Assembly (NCBI RefSeq): GCF_900163645.1
Contig: NZ_FUKM01000013.1
Location: forward strand, 1-60,738
Source of the DNA: Halomonas citrativorans
GTDB taxonomy: Bacteria > Pseudomonadota > Gammaproteobacteria > Pseudomonadales > Halomonadaceae
DNA length: 60,738 nt
Direction: 5' to 3'
The notes beneath the pieces are model-generated. The model was given only the letters and a program-made list of their open reading frames with translations, did not search any database and had not been told where the DNA came from. Position 1 is the first letter of the stretch; each line of letters opens with the position of its first letter. A program made the position numbers and the translations under genes. Positions 52,080 through 59,386 of this stretch are shown one piece after another.

Positions 52080-53673
52080 ATCCAGCAAAGCTTATATAAA
52101 TAATGATCACTAAAATGATCAGCGCGACACCTGAGGGTAGTGCACCTTTCCAGGGCGTTAAATCAACACCGCCGACATGCTCCTGTACCCAGTCCGTTTC
52201 GCGCGGACGTAGCTTACCAACAATCAGCATCATCACCACTAACAAGGCAAACACCAATGCGACGAAGTGGAACTCATTCATAATCTCAGGCAAGAGATTA
52301 AATGGCGGCACAAAGTAACCAGCCGCGATCAATAAACAGCCGCCCACCAGCGCTATTTTGGCGGCCATGGGAGGTACCCGTTTGGTCAGTAGCCCCACCA
52401 GCACAACAGCCAGAATAGGAATAAAGTAAATGGCGTTCATCTTCTGCAGGTAGCCGAATAGACTATCCTGCCCGGCCAGAAGTGGCGCGATAATCATGGT
52501 AATAATCGCCATGAACCAGCCAAAGATCTTGCCCGATTTAACAATCTCCTGCTCAGTAGCGTCTTTATTCAGCACGCCTTTATAAATACCCAGGCTGAAA
52601 ATGGTGGTGGTGCTATTAAGCGCGGAGTTAAACGAGGACAGGATCGCCCCGACCATAACCGCCGCAAAGAAACCCGTTAAATAAGGCGGTAGAACGTTAA
52701 ACACCAAATGCCCGTAGGCTTCATCAGCCTGCACCCCCTGATCAGCATACAGGTTATAGGCAATAATACCTGGCAGCACGAGATACAGCGGGCCAAGCAG
52801 TTTAAAAAGCCCTGTCAGCAGCACACCCTTTTGGCCTTCGGCCAGGTTTTTGGCGGCAAGCGTTCGCTGGATAATCTGTTGATTCGTGCTCCAATAAAAC
52901 AAGTTAATCAGAAAGACCCCGGTAAACAGCGTGAAGAACGGCACCTGCTGCTCTGAGCCACCAATCGAGTTGAGCTTATCCGGGTCGCTCTGCTTAAGAA
53001 TGCTCCAGCCTTCCATGATGCCCGTACCGCCACTCACCGCTTGAAGGCCAAAATAGACGACCACAAAACCGCCCACTAACAGCCCAATACCGTTCAGCGT
53101 GTCGGAAACGGCAACCGTACGTAGCCCGCCAAATAGGGCATAGATCGCACCGATAATGCCCACGATCCATACGGTTAGCCAAAGCAGTGTGCTTGATGAC
53201 TGAATACCGGTTAGCCCTTGCAGATCCAGCATCCCCTGCAAGCCAATCGCACCAGAATAGAGAATGATCGGCAGCAAAATAACGGCATAGGCAATAAGGA
53301 AAATGACGTTGGTGATCAGCTGGGTGCCTTTATCAAAGCGGATTTCCAGCAATTGCGGCAGTGTAGTAATACCGCTTTTTAAAAAGCGCGGCAGGAAAAA
53401 CAGCGCCAGCGCGACCAACGCGATAACTGCAACGACTTCCCATGCCATAACGCTTAGCCCATCGGCAAACGCAGCCCCGTTTAGGCCTACCATCTGCTCA
53501 GTGGAGAGGTTGGTCATTAGCAACGAACCCGCAATCAGCGGGAAGGTCAGCGAGCGCCCTGCCAGGAAGTAACCAGTGGTACTGGAGTGATCATCCCGGC
53601 GTGTAATACGCCACGTAATAAAAGCGACCAGCCCTGTAAAAAACAGGAAAGACGCCAGGGTCAGCATATGCAT
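52078..53673 (-). CDS. Sodium:solute symporter (SSS/SLC5 family), probable sugar or sugar-acid importer
   Basis: The protein of about 531 residues has some 13-14 hydrophobic segments and SSS-family motifs: TGYFLAGRSLTFPLIAGSLLMTNLSTEQMVGLNGAAF, about residues 30-70, and an internal GAILSSFNSALNSTTTIFSLGIYK with the sodium-site serines. It is closest in form to the sugar-transporting SGLT-like members. A palindrome shared with dgoR suggests it imports galactonate, its lactone or galactose. I favour ATG 53673, which has GGAG nine bases upstream, over ATG 53688. Confidence 0.82.
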   Translation of the reverse strand: MHMLTLASFLFFTGLVAFITWRITRRDDHSSTTGYFLAGRSLTFPLIAGSLLMTNLSTEQMVGLNGAAFADGLSVMAWEVVAVIALVALALFFLPRFLKSGITTLPQLLEIRFDKGTQLITNVIFLIAYAVILLPIILYSGAIGLQGMLDLQGLTGIQSSSTLLWLTVWIVGIIGAIYALFGGLRTVAVSDTLNGIGLLVGGFVVVYFGLQAVSGGTGIMEGWSILKQSDPDKLNSIGGSEQQVPFFTLFTGVFLINLFYWSTNQQIIQRTLAAKNLAEGQKGVLLTGLFKLLGPLYLVLPGIIAYNLYADQGVQADEAYGHLVFNVLPPYLTGFFAAVMVGAILSSFNSALNSTTTIFSLGIYKGVLNKDATEQEIVKSGKIFGWFMAIITMIIAPLLAGQDSLFGYLQKMNAIYFIPILAVVLVGLLTKRVPPMAAKIALVGGCLLIAAGYFVPPFNLLPEIMNEFHFVALVFALLVVMMLIVGKLRPRETDWVQEHVGGVDLTPWKGALPSGVALIILVIIIYISFAG

Positions 53674-53724
53674 GTTGGCTTGCTCCATTATTTAGTCATC
53701 GTGTTGTACATGCGCAGTGCGAAT

Positions 53725-53739
53725 AAATGTCTGACATAT
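53725..53739. promoter_or_regulatory. Candidate DgoR operator before the symporter
   Basis: AAATGTCTGACATAT shares the palindromic core ATGTC-T-GACAT with the site at 47433-47447. It lies about 50 bases upstream of the symporter start on the minus strand. Confidence 0.6.
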
Positions 53740-53813
53740 CTCCGAGGAGATTCTAACGGAGCGGTGGATTAACGTTTATCCCCCTTTGGTCTTACCTAAC
53801 GTGTTATTTTGCA

Positions 53814-53845
53814 TAAAAAAACCGGGCAACATGACGTTGCCCGGT
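53814..53845 (-). terminator. Rho-independent terminator of zwf-pgl-eda
   Basis: On the minus strand ACCGGGCAAC pairs with GTTGCCCGGT around a five-base loop (53821-53845) and is followed by seven T residues. This strong terminator lies 30 bases after the short repeat ORF and 110 after eda. Confidence 0.88.
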
Positions 53846-53874
53846 GATAAGACAGGAAGACCTTCAGAAATCGC

Positions 53875-53955
53875 CTAAACCTGTGGATAGCCCTTGAAAT
53901 AGCCTTTGGAATAGTCCTTAAAATAGCTTTGGGCGTACAAATCCAGGCGCTCCAT
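53875..53955 (-). CDS. Possible 26-residue repeat peptide coupled to eda
   Basis: The ATG overlaps the eda stop as TAATG, and the frame runs 26 codons to a TAG. The peptide begins MERLDLYAQ and then has four tandem tetrapeptides, SYFK-DYSK-GYFK-GYPQ, before a final V. It is basic and rich in Tyr. The DNA beneath is a 12-base tandem repeat whose units differ partly at third codon positions (TTT/TTC, AAG/AAA). No ribosome site of its own is seen, so translation would depend on reinitiation. Similar short repeats after other genes here appear non-coding, so it may be a DNA-level repeat that happens to be open. Confidence 0.35.
   Translation of the reverse strand: MERLDLYAQSYFKDYSKGYFKGYPQV
53886..53933. 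repeat. Four 12-base tandem repeats downstream of eda
   Basis: Plus-strand units are GATAGCCCTTGA, AATAGCCTTTGG, AATAGTCCTTAA and AATAGCTTTGGG. They lie between the eda stop and its terminator and underlie the possible repeat peptide. Confidence 0.75.
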
Positions 53956-54617
53956 TAATGATGAAAACGTTCGGCGGCTTCCTGAGCCAATTTGCGAATG
54001 CCTTCCCAATCTTCGGCTTCAACCAACCTGGCGGGCGTGAGCCAAGAGCCACCTACGCACATGACGTTGGGCAGTGACAGGTAGGATGCCGCATTCTCGA
54101 CCGTGATGCCGCCCGTGGGGCAAAACTTCGCGCCTGGGATCGGAGCACCAAAGGCCTTGAGTGCTTTAACGCCACCGCTGGACTCCGCCGGGAAGAACTT
54201 GAAGCGGCGATAACCGAACTGCCAGCCGGTCATCAGCTCTGATATGGTCGAAACACCCGGCAGCATGGGTACCGAGCTTTCGATACCGTAACGATAAAGT
54301 GCTTCGGTCGTGCCCGGCGTTACTACAAAATCAGCACCTACCTCTTCGGCCTGGCGATACTGAGCGGGAGTTAGTACGGTACCCACACCGATGCTTGCAC
54401 CGGGTAACGCTTCACGCATGCGCTTAATGGCTTCCAGCGCACAGTCGGTACGCAGAGTGATTTCGAGAACCGTTAAACCGCCCTCTACCAGGGCCTTTCC
54501 AAGCGGCACGGCATCTTCAAGGCGGTCAATGGTGATCACCGGAATCACTTCCGCTTTAAGGCAAATACTGTCAAGTTCGGCGGTACGCGTTGAAGGTAAC
54601 TGTTTATCTATAGACAT
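53955..54617 (-). CDS. eda: KDPG/KHG aldolase
   Basis: The 220-residue class I aldolase splits KDPG to pyruvate and glyceraldehyde 3-phosphate. The Schiff-base Lys is residue 140 in GYRRFKFFPAE; Glu 52 and Arg 56 in LEITLRT are the catalytic partner residues. The ATG at 54617 has GGAG seven bases upstream, and the 34-codon open extension is not family-like. It is third in zwf-pgl-eda. Confidence 0.94.
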   Translation of the reverse strand: MSIDKQLPSTRTAELDSICLKAEVIPVITIDRLEDAVPLGKALVEGGLTVLEITLRTDCALEAIKRMREALPGASIGVGTVLTPAQYRQAEEVGADFVVTPGTTEALYRYGIESSVPMLPGVSTISELMTGWQFGYRRFKFFPAESSGGVKALKAFGAPIPGAKFCPTGGITVENAASYLSLPNVMCVGGSWLTPARLVEAEDWEGIRKLAQEAAERFHH

Positions 54618-54651
54618 CGTAAGTCTCCGGAGATCTATTATTAATTGATTG

Positions 54652-55317
54652 TTAAGGTGCCCAGTAAATAGCCAAGGGGCATGACAAAAAGGCACGTATT
54701 GGCAATTGCCGCACATCATCGCCGTTCAAGGCATTGGCCAGTACGGCACGCTTATCGTCACCGGTAATATGTAAAATATGCCGGTGTGCCTGGTGTAGCC
54801 GGGAAGCTGAAAAGGTGATCCGCGGCTGTGGCTGACTAGGGGTTCGCACCGCTACCAGCGGCTCGTCAGTAGAAAGCGCTAACCCCAGTTCCTGGCTATC
54901 CGGGAACAGCGAGGCTGTATGGCCATCCCCACCCATACCAAGTATCACCACGCTGGCTGGCCAGCTAAGCGATGCGGTCTGTTCGGCTACCGCCGCGACG
55001 CCCTCTTCAGGCGTCGATGCTTCTGCGGTTAGCGGCACGAAACGCGCCGCTGCGGCATCGCCTTGCAGCAGGTTTTCACGCACCAGTTTGGCGTTGCTGT
55101 CGCTGCTTTGTTCATCTACCCAGCGCTCGTCCGCCAGAGTGATATCGATACGCGACCAGGCTAGCGGCTTGGCGGCCAAGGCTTTAAAAAAAGGCACCGG
55201 GGTCGAGCCACCGGACACGACCAGAAGCACGCGCTCCTGGCGGTCTAGATCTTCACTCAAGGCCTGCGCGACCGCTTCGGCTAGCTGTTCCGCCAGTTTT
55301 TGACGTTGTTGGCTCAT
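54652..55317 (-). CDS. pgl: 6-phosphogluconolactonase
   Basis: The 221-residue DevB/SOL-type lactonase hydrolyses 6-phosphogluconolactone made by Zwf. It has VVSGGSTPVPFFKAL, DERWVDEQSSDSN and ILGMGGDGHTASLFP. The ATG at 55317 follows the zwf stop by one base and has AGGA eight bases upstream. Confidence 0.92.
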   Translation of the reverse strand: MSQQRQKLAEQLAEAVAQALSEDLDRQERVLLVVSGGSTPVPFFKALAAKPLAWSRIDITLADERWVDEQSSDSNAKLVRENLLQGDAAAARFVPLTAEASTPEEGVAAVAEQTASLSWPASVVILGMGGDGHTASLFPDSQELGLALSTDEPLVAVRTPSQPQPRITFSASRLHQAHRHILHITGDDKRAVLANALNGDDVRQLPIRAFLSCPLAIYWAP

Positions 55318-55318
55318 G

Positions 55319-56824
55319 TTAATAATCCTCGTACCAGCTGCGGCCATCCTGGGTAATCATCGCAATGGAGGCAACCGGCCCCCAAGAGCCCGCCGGATAA
55401 CGCCGCGGTGGCGTTTCACGACTCTGCCAACCGGCAATTAACTGATCGCACCAGCGCCAAGCGTGCTCCACCTCATCACGGCGTACAAACAGATACTGTT
55501 GGCCTTTCATGACTTCAAGCAAGAGGCGCTCATAAGCATCGGGAATACGTGATTTAGGGAAGGCACTATTAAAATCAAGATGTAAGGGCCCTGGGCGCAA
55601 ACGCATGCCTTTATCCAGGCCACTGTCTTTGGTAAGTACTTGTAGGGCAATCCCCTCTTCCGGCTGAAGGCGAATAATTAACTTGTTGGAAGCAATATCG
55701 CGCTGGTCCGGATCAAAGATATAGTGCGGCTGCTGGCGGAAATGGATCACAATTTGCGAAAGCTTTTCGGGCATCCGCTTACCGGTGCGAAGATAAAAAG
55801 GCACGCCCGCCCAACGCCAGTTAGACACCTCGGTTTTCATCGCAACAAAGGTTTCCGTCTGACTCTGGGTATTAGCGCCCTCTTCCTCCAGGTAACCAGG
55901 CACCGCTTGGCCATCGCTGGTGCCGGCAATATATTGTCCACGTACTACATCGCGCCCTAACGCCTCCCCTTTAAAAGGTTTCAGCGCTTTCAACACTTTT
56001 ACCTTTTCATCCCGAATGGCATCCGCGTCCAGGTTGGAGGGTGGGTCCATGGCGATCAGACATAACAGCTGCAGCAGGTGGTTCTGCACCATGTCACGCA
56101 GCTGGCCTGCATCATCAAAATAGCCCCAACGCCCCTCAATACCGACCTTTTCGGCCACGGTAATCTCAACGTGGGAAATATGGTTCTGGTTCCACTGAGT
56201 ACCGAAGAGCGGATTGGCAAAGCGCAGTGCAATCAGGTTCTGAACCGTTTCTTTACCCAGATAGTGGTCAATTCGGTATACACGCGACTCAGGAAATACG
56301 GCGCCAATGGCATCGTTGATCTGTTCAGACGATGTCAGATCGTAGCCAATTGGTTTTTCAACGACGACCCGGGAGTCCTCATCCAGGCTTCCACTGGCTT
56401 GAAGATGGTGACAAATATCGCCATAAATACGCGCGGCAACAGAAAGGTACACCACCATCGGTTGTTTTGAGCCTTCTCGCCATTCGCGAATGGCTTCAAA
56501 GCCCTCTTCTGTGGAAAAGTCGAGCTGACGATAATCCAGACGATTTAGAAAGCGCTCAAAACTTGAGTCCTCTAGCTCGCTGCTTTTGAGCCGTTTACGC
56601 AATGCGCCGCCAACCTGTTGCCTGAAGGACGCCACATCGTGCTCCTGACGCGCCAGCCCCATAATGCGTGTGCTTTCCGGCATCAGGCCTTCACGGTCAA
56701 GATGATATAAAGCAGGAAACAGCTTGCGCATGGCGAGGTCGCCCAACGCCCCGAAAAGCGCTAGATCAATGGCATGGTCACGTTCACCTAATGGGGCGCC
56801 TGGGGAGGCATATGACTGGCTCAT
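55319..56824 (-). CDS. zwf: Glucose-6-phosphate 1-dehydrogenase
   Basis: The 501-residue enzyme oxidises glucose 6-phosphate with NAD(P). The dinucleotide motif is [11 protein letters not shown] (residues 25-35; the usual second Gly/Ser position reads Leu). The active-site RIDHYLGKE lies near residue 196, and EKPIGYDL precedes it. AGGAG five bases before the ATG sets the start. A HexR-like palindrome lies 88-102 bases upstream. Confidence 0.95.
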   Translation of the reverse strand: MSQSYASPGAPLGERDHAIDLALFGALGDLAMRKLFPALYHLDREGLMPESTRIMGLARQEHDVASFRQQVGGALRKRLKSSELEDSSFERFLNRLDYRQLDFSTEEGFEAIREWREGSKQPMVVYLSVAARIYGDICHHLQASGSLDEDSRVVVEKPIGYDLTSSEQINDAIGAVFPESRVYRIDHYLGKETVQNLIALRFANPLFGTQWNQNHISHVEITVAEKVGIEGRWGYFDDAGQLRDMVQNHLLQLLCLIAMDPPSNLDADAIRDEKVKVLKALKPFKGEALGRDVVRGQYIAGTSDGQAVPGYLEEEGANTQSQTETFVAMKTEVSNWRWAGVPFYLRTGKRMPEKLSQIVIHFRQQPHYIFDPDQRDIASNKLIIRLQPEEGIALQVLTKDSGLDKGMRLRPGPLHLDFNSAFPKSRIPDAYERLLLEVMKGQQYLFVRRDEVEHAWRWCDQLIAGWQSRETPPRRYPAGSWGPVASIAMITQDGRSWYEDY

Positions 56825-57140
56825 CTCTGCTCCTATTTATTATCCACGACCATCTACGTGGTTAGATTACCTAAAATCTATCTAAAAAAAGGCATCATGC
56901 GCAATATTTAATGTAATTTTACTACAATAAAATATTTTTGGAGCGGTTCGACGCGCTTTTATTTCGCTATAACCACACTCTACGTGCTTGATAGCACCTG
57001 CTGCTACCACTTGCTAACACCTCTACGCTCTACGCTTGGATAGCGAGACAATAAACGTACTGCTGCCCTACACTAGCCGAGCAAAAGAATCACATTTTAG
57101 TTTGTTTTTACGTACTTTTTATACGTCGATATGGTGTGAT
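56825..57140. other. Divergent region between zwf and trkH
   Basis: It contains the HexR-like site (56912-56926) within an AT-rich zwf promoter area. The trkH frame stays open back to 57036 without transporter-like sequence. Nothing else was recognised. Confidence 0.5.
56912..56926. promoter_or_regulatory. HexR operator upstream of zwf
   Basis: TGTAATTTTACTACA matches the published HexR pattern TGTART-n3-AYTACA at every fixed position. It lies in an AT-rich segment suited to the zwf promoter. Confidence 0.72.
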
Positions 57141-58667
57141 ATGCAGGCACTGACGCGTTTAATAAGCAGGCTCTCCATGCACCTTTCGGCACTAGCGTTA
57201 TATCGTAACAATGAGCTTTATCGGCACTGGGCACCTATTCTGAAAATTCTTTCGATGCTTTGGATGGTACTCGCGTTGTTTATGCTGGTGCCCTGCGCCG
57301 TGCTATTACTTGAGCGCGAGCCTGATACACAAGCATTCGGAGTCTCCATCCTGGTGATTTTGTCCATGGTCGCGCTGATATGGTTGCTTACCTACCGAGT
57401 GCCGTTGGAGCTAAAACCCTGGCAAATGTTCATTCTCACCGTTACTAGCTGGACCAGTATCAGCGGCTTTGCAAGCCTGCCTTTAGTGCTAGGCGCGCCA
57501 CAATTAAGCTTTACCAATGCAGTATTTGAGTCTGTGTCCGCGATCACCACGACCGGCTCAACAGTAATGGTAGATCTCGACTCACTGTCCGACGGTTTAA
57601 AGCTATGGCGCGGCTTAATGCAATGGATGGGAGGCATTGGCATTATCGTAACGGGTATTGCTATTCTGCCCTTCTTAAAAGTAGGCGGCATGCGCCTGTT
57701 CCATACTGAATCATCCGACTGGTCGGACAAAGTGATGCCGCGCACCGGCGGCATTGCCAAAGCAACGCTGGGAATCTATATCGGCTTTACGCTTTTTGCC
57801 ATCGTGAGCTACGGGCTGGCGGGTATGACGCCGATTGATGCCACCGTGTATGGAATGACCTCCATAGCCACCGGCGGCTTTGCCAACTCGGACGCCTCCT
57901 TTGGCATTTATGCCGACAAGCCTTGGCTTTTATGGATGGGCAGCCTGTTTATGCTGAGTGGGGCGCTGCCCTTTGTGCTCTATATCCGGTTTTTGCGTGG
58001 TTTTAAAAGTGCACCATGGAAAGACCAGCAAGTGCAGGGCCTATTAAAATTGTTGCTAGCCGCTATCATGATGCTTAGCGTATGGCGCATTTTTCACGGT
58101 ACGCCTGTGTTTGAAGCCTTTACCCATGTAACGTTTAATGTCATATCAGTCGTCACCACGACGGGCTACGCTTCGCAGGACTACAGCTTGTGGGGTGCGC
58201 TTCCTGTCGTCGCTTTTTTCTACCTGACTTTCATAGGCGGCTGCAGTGGCTCTACCAGTGGCGGTATGAAAATTTTCCGGCTACAGATCGCCACTCTGAT
58301 GTTGCGCAACCAGCTCCGCTATCTGATTCATGCCAACGGCGTGTTCACCACGCGCTATAACCAGCAGCCAGTGACCAACGATATCTCCCGTGGGGTCGTG
58401 GCCTTCTCGTTTTTCTTCTTTATTACCATTGCTCTGCTGGCATTAAGCTTGGCGGCACTTGGGCTGGATTTCATCACCGCCCTGTCGGGCGCCGTTACCG
58501 CGGTGACTAACGTGGGGCCGGGGCTTGGAGATGTAATCGGACCTGCTGGGAATTTTGCGCCCTTGCCGGATACTGCCAAATGGTTGTTATGTATTGGCAT
58601 GCTGATGGGACGTTTGGAAATTCTGACGGTCGTGGTGCTGCTTACACCGATGTTCTGGCGCCGCTAA
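57141..58667 (+). CDS. trkH: TrkH-family potassium uptake protein
   Basis: The protein of about 508 residues repeats the membrane-pore-membrane unit four times; the selectivity-filter segments read ITTTGST, IATGGFA, TTTGYAS and TNVGPGL. It takes up K+ with the cytoplasmic TrkA protein, which is not in the window. Two starts are plausible, ATG 57141 and ATG 57177 (AGG six bases upstream). Its stop overlaps the end of the convergent kdpE by three bases. Confidence 0.88.
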   Translation: MQALTRLISRLSMHLSALALYRNNELYRHWAPILKILSMLWMVLALFMLVPCAVLLLEREPDTQAFGVSILVILSMVALIWLLTYRVPLELKPWQMFILTVTSWTSISGFASLPLVLGAPQLSFTNAVFESVSAITTTGSTVMVDLDSLSDGLKLWRGLMQWMGGIGIIVTGIAILPFLKVGGMRLFHTESSDWSDKVMPRTGGIAKATLGIYIGFTLFAIVSYGLAGMTPIDATVYGMTSIATGGFANSDASFGIYADKPWLLWMGSLFMLSGALPFVLYIRFLRGFKSAPWKDQQVQGLLKLLLAAIMMLSVWRIFHGTPVFEAFTHVTFNVISVVTTTGYASQDYSLWGALPVVAFFYLTFIGGCSGSTSGGMKIFRLQIATLMLRNQLRYLIHANGVFTTRYNQQPVTNDISRGVVAFSFFFFITIALLALSLAALGLDFITALSGAVTAVTNVGPGLGDVIGPAGNFAPLPDTAKWLLCIGMLMGRLEILTVVVLLTPMFWRR

Positions 58668-59386
58668 TGGGTAATAAGGCGTTCAGGCTCCACAAGTAGA
58701 CGATAGCCCACTCCCGCCTCGGTCTGTAGAAGCGTCGGTGCTTGCGGATCGTCGCCCAGTTTCTGGCGCAAGCGACTTACCACAATACGCAGGTAGTGTG
58801 TATTGTCCACGTGTGAGGGTCCCCATATTTCCTTTAGCAGTTGAGTTTGGGTAATAACCCTACCTGCATACCGGCACAGGCGCGCCAGTACGTCAAACTC
58901 CTTACGAGTCAGATGTACCGGTGACTGGTTCAACGTTACCTGGCGCAGATCAAGGTCTATATCAAGCCCTTGGCTTGCGTATCGGCTGGCAACGGCTTCC
59001 CCCTTGGCTCTGTATGCTTGGCGCTGCACAGCACGAATCCGCGCGAGCAGTTCCTGAATACCGAAGGGCTTGGTGACATAATCGTTGGCGCCATTATCCA
59101 ACGAATTTACCTTCTCCTCCTCACGATCACGCACGGATACCACAATCACCGGCACGCTACTGTGTTCGCGAATACTGCGCAATACGTCCTGACCATCTAT
59201 ATCGGACAGCCCTAGATCAAGCAACACCACGTCTGGCGACTGGGTATACACCGCGCCCAGTGCCTGCTCGCCATTCTCTGCCTCCAATACGGCATATCCT
59301 TGTGAAGCCAAGCTGATACGTAGAAAGCGCCGGATCTGAGGCTCGTCGTCAACTATCAGAATACGTCCGCAGCTTTCACTCTTCAT
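58664..59386 (-). CDS. kdpE: KdpE-type response regulator
   Basis: The 240-residue OmpR-family regulator has a receiver domain (ILIVDDEPQIRRFLR, phospho-Asp in VVLLDLGLSDIDG, the switch Lys in DYVTKPFG) and a C-terminal winged helix (LTRKEFDVLARL, HYLRIVVSRLRQKLGDD). The SRLRQKL and GVGYRL features match KdpE. The ATG at 59386 follows AGGAGAG and overlaps kdpD. The kdpFABC genes are not in the window. Confidence 0.88.
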   Translation of the reverse strand: MKSESCGRILIVDDEPQIRRFLRISLASQGYAVLEAENGEQALGAVYTQSPDVVLLDLGLSDIDGQDVLRSIREHSSVPVIVVSVRDREEEKVNSLDNGANDYVTKPFGIQELLARIRAVQRQAYRAKGEAVASRYASQGLDIDLDLRQVTLNQSPVHLTRKEFDVLARLCRYAGRVITQTQLLKEIWGPSHVDNTHYLRIVVSRLRQKLGDDPQAPTLLQTEAGVGYRLLVEPERLITH

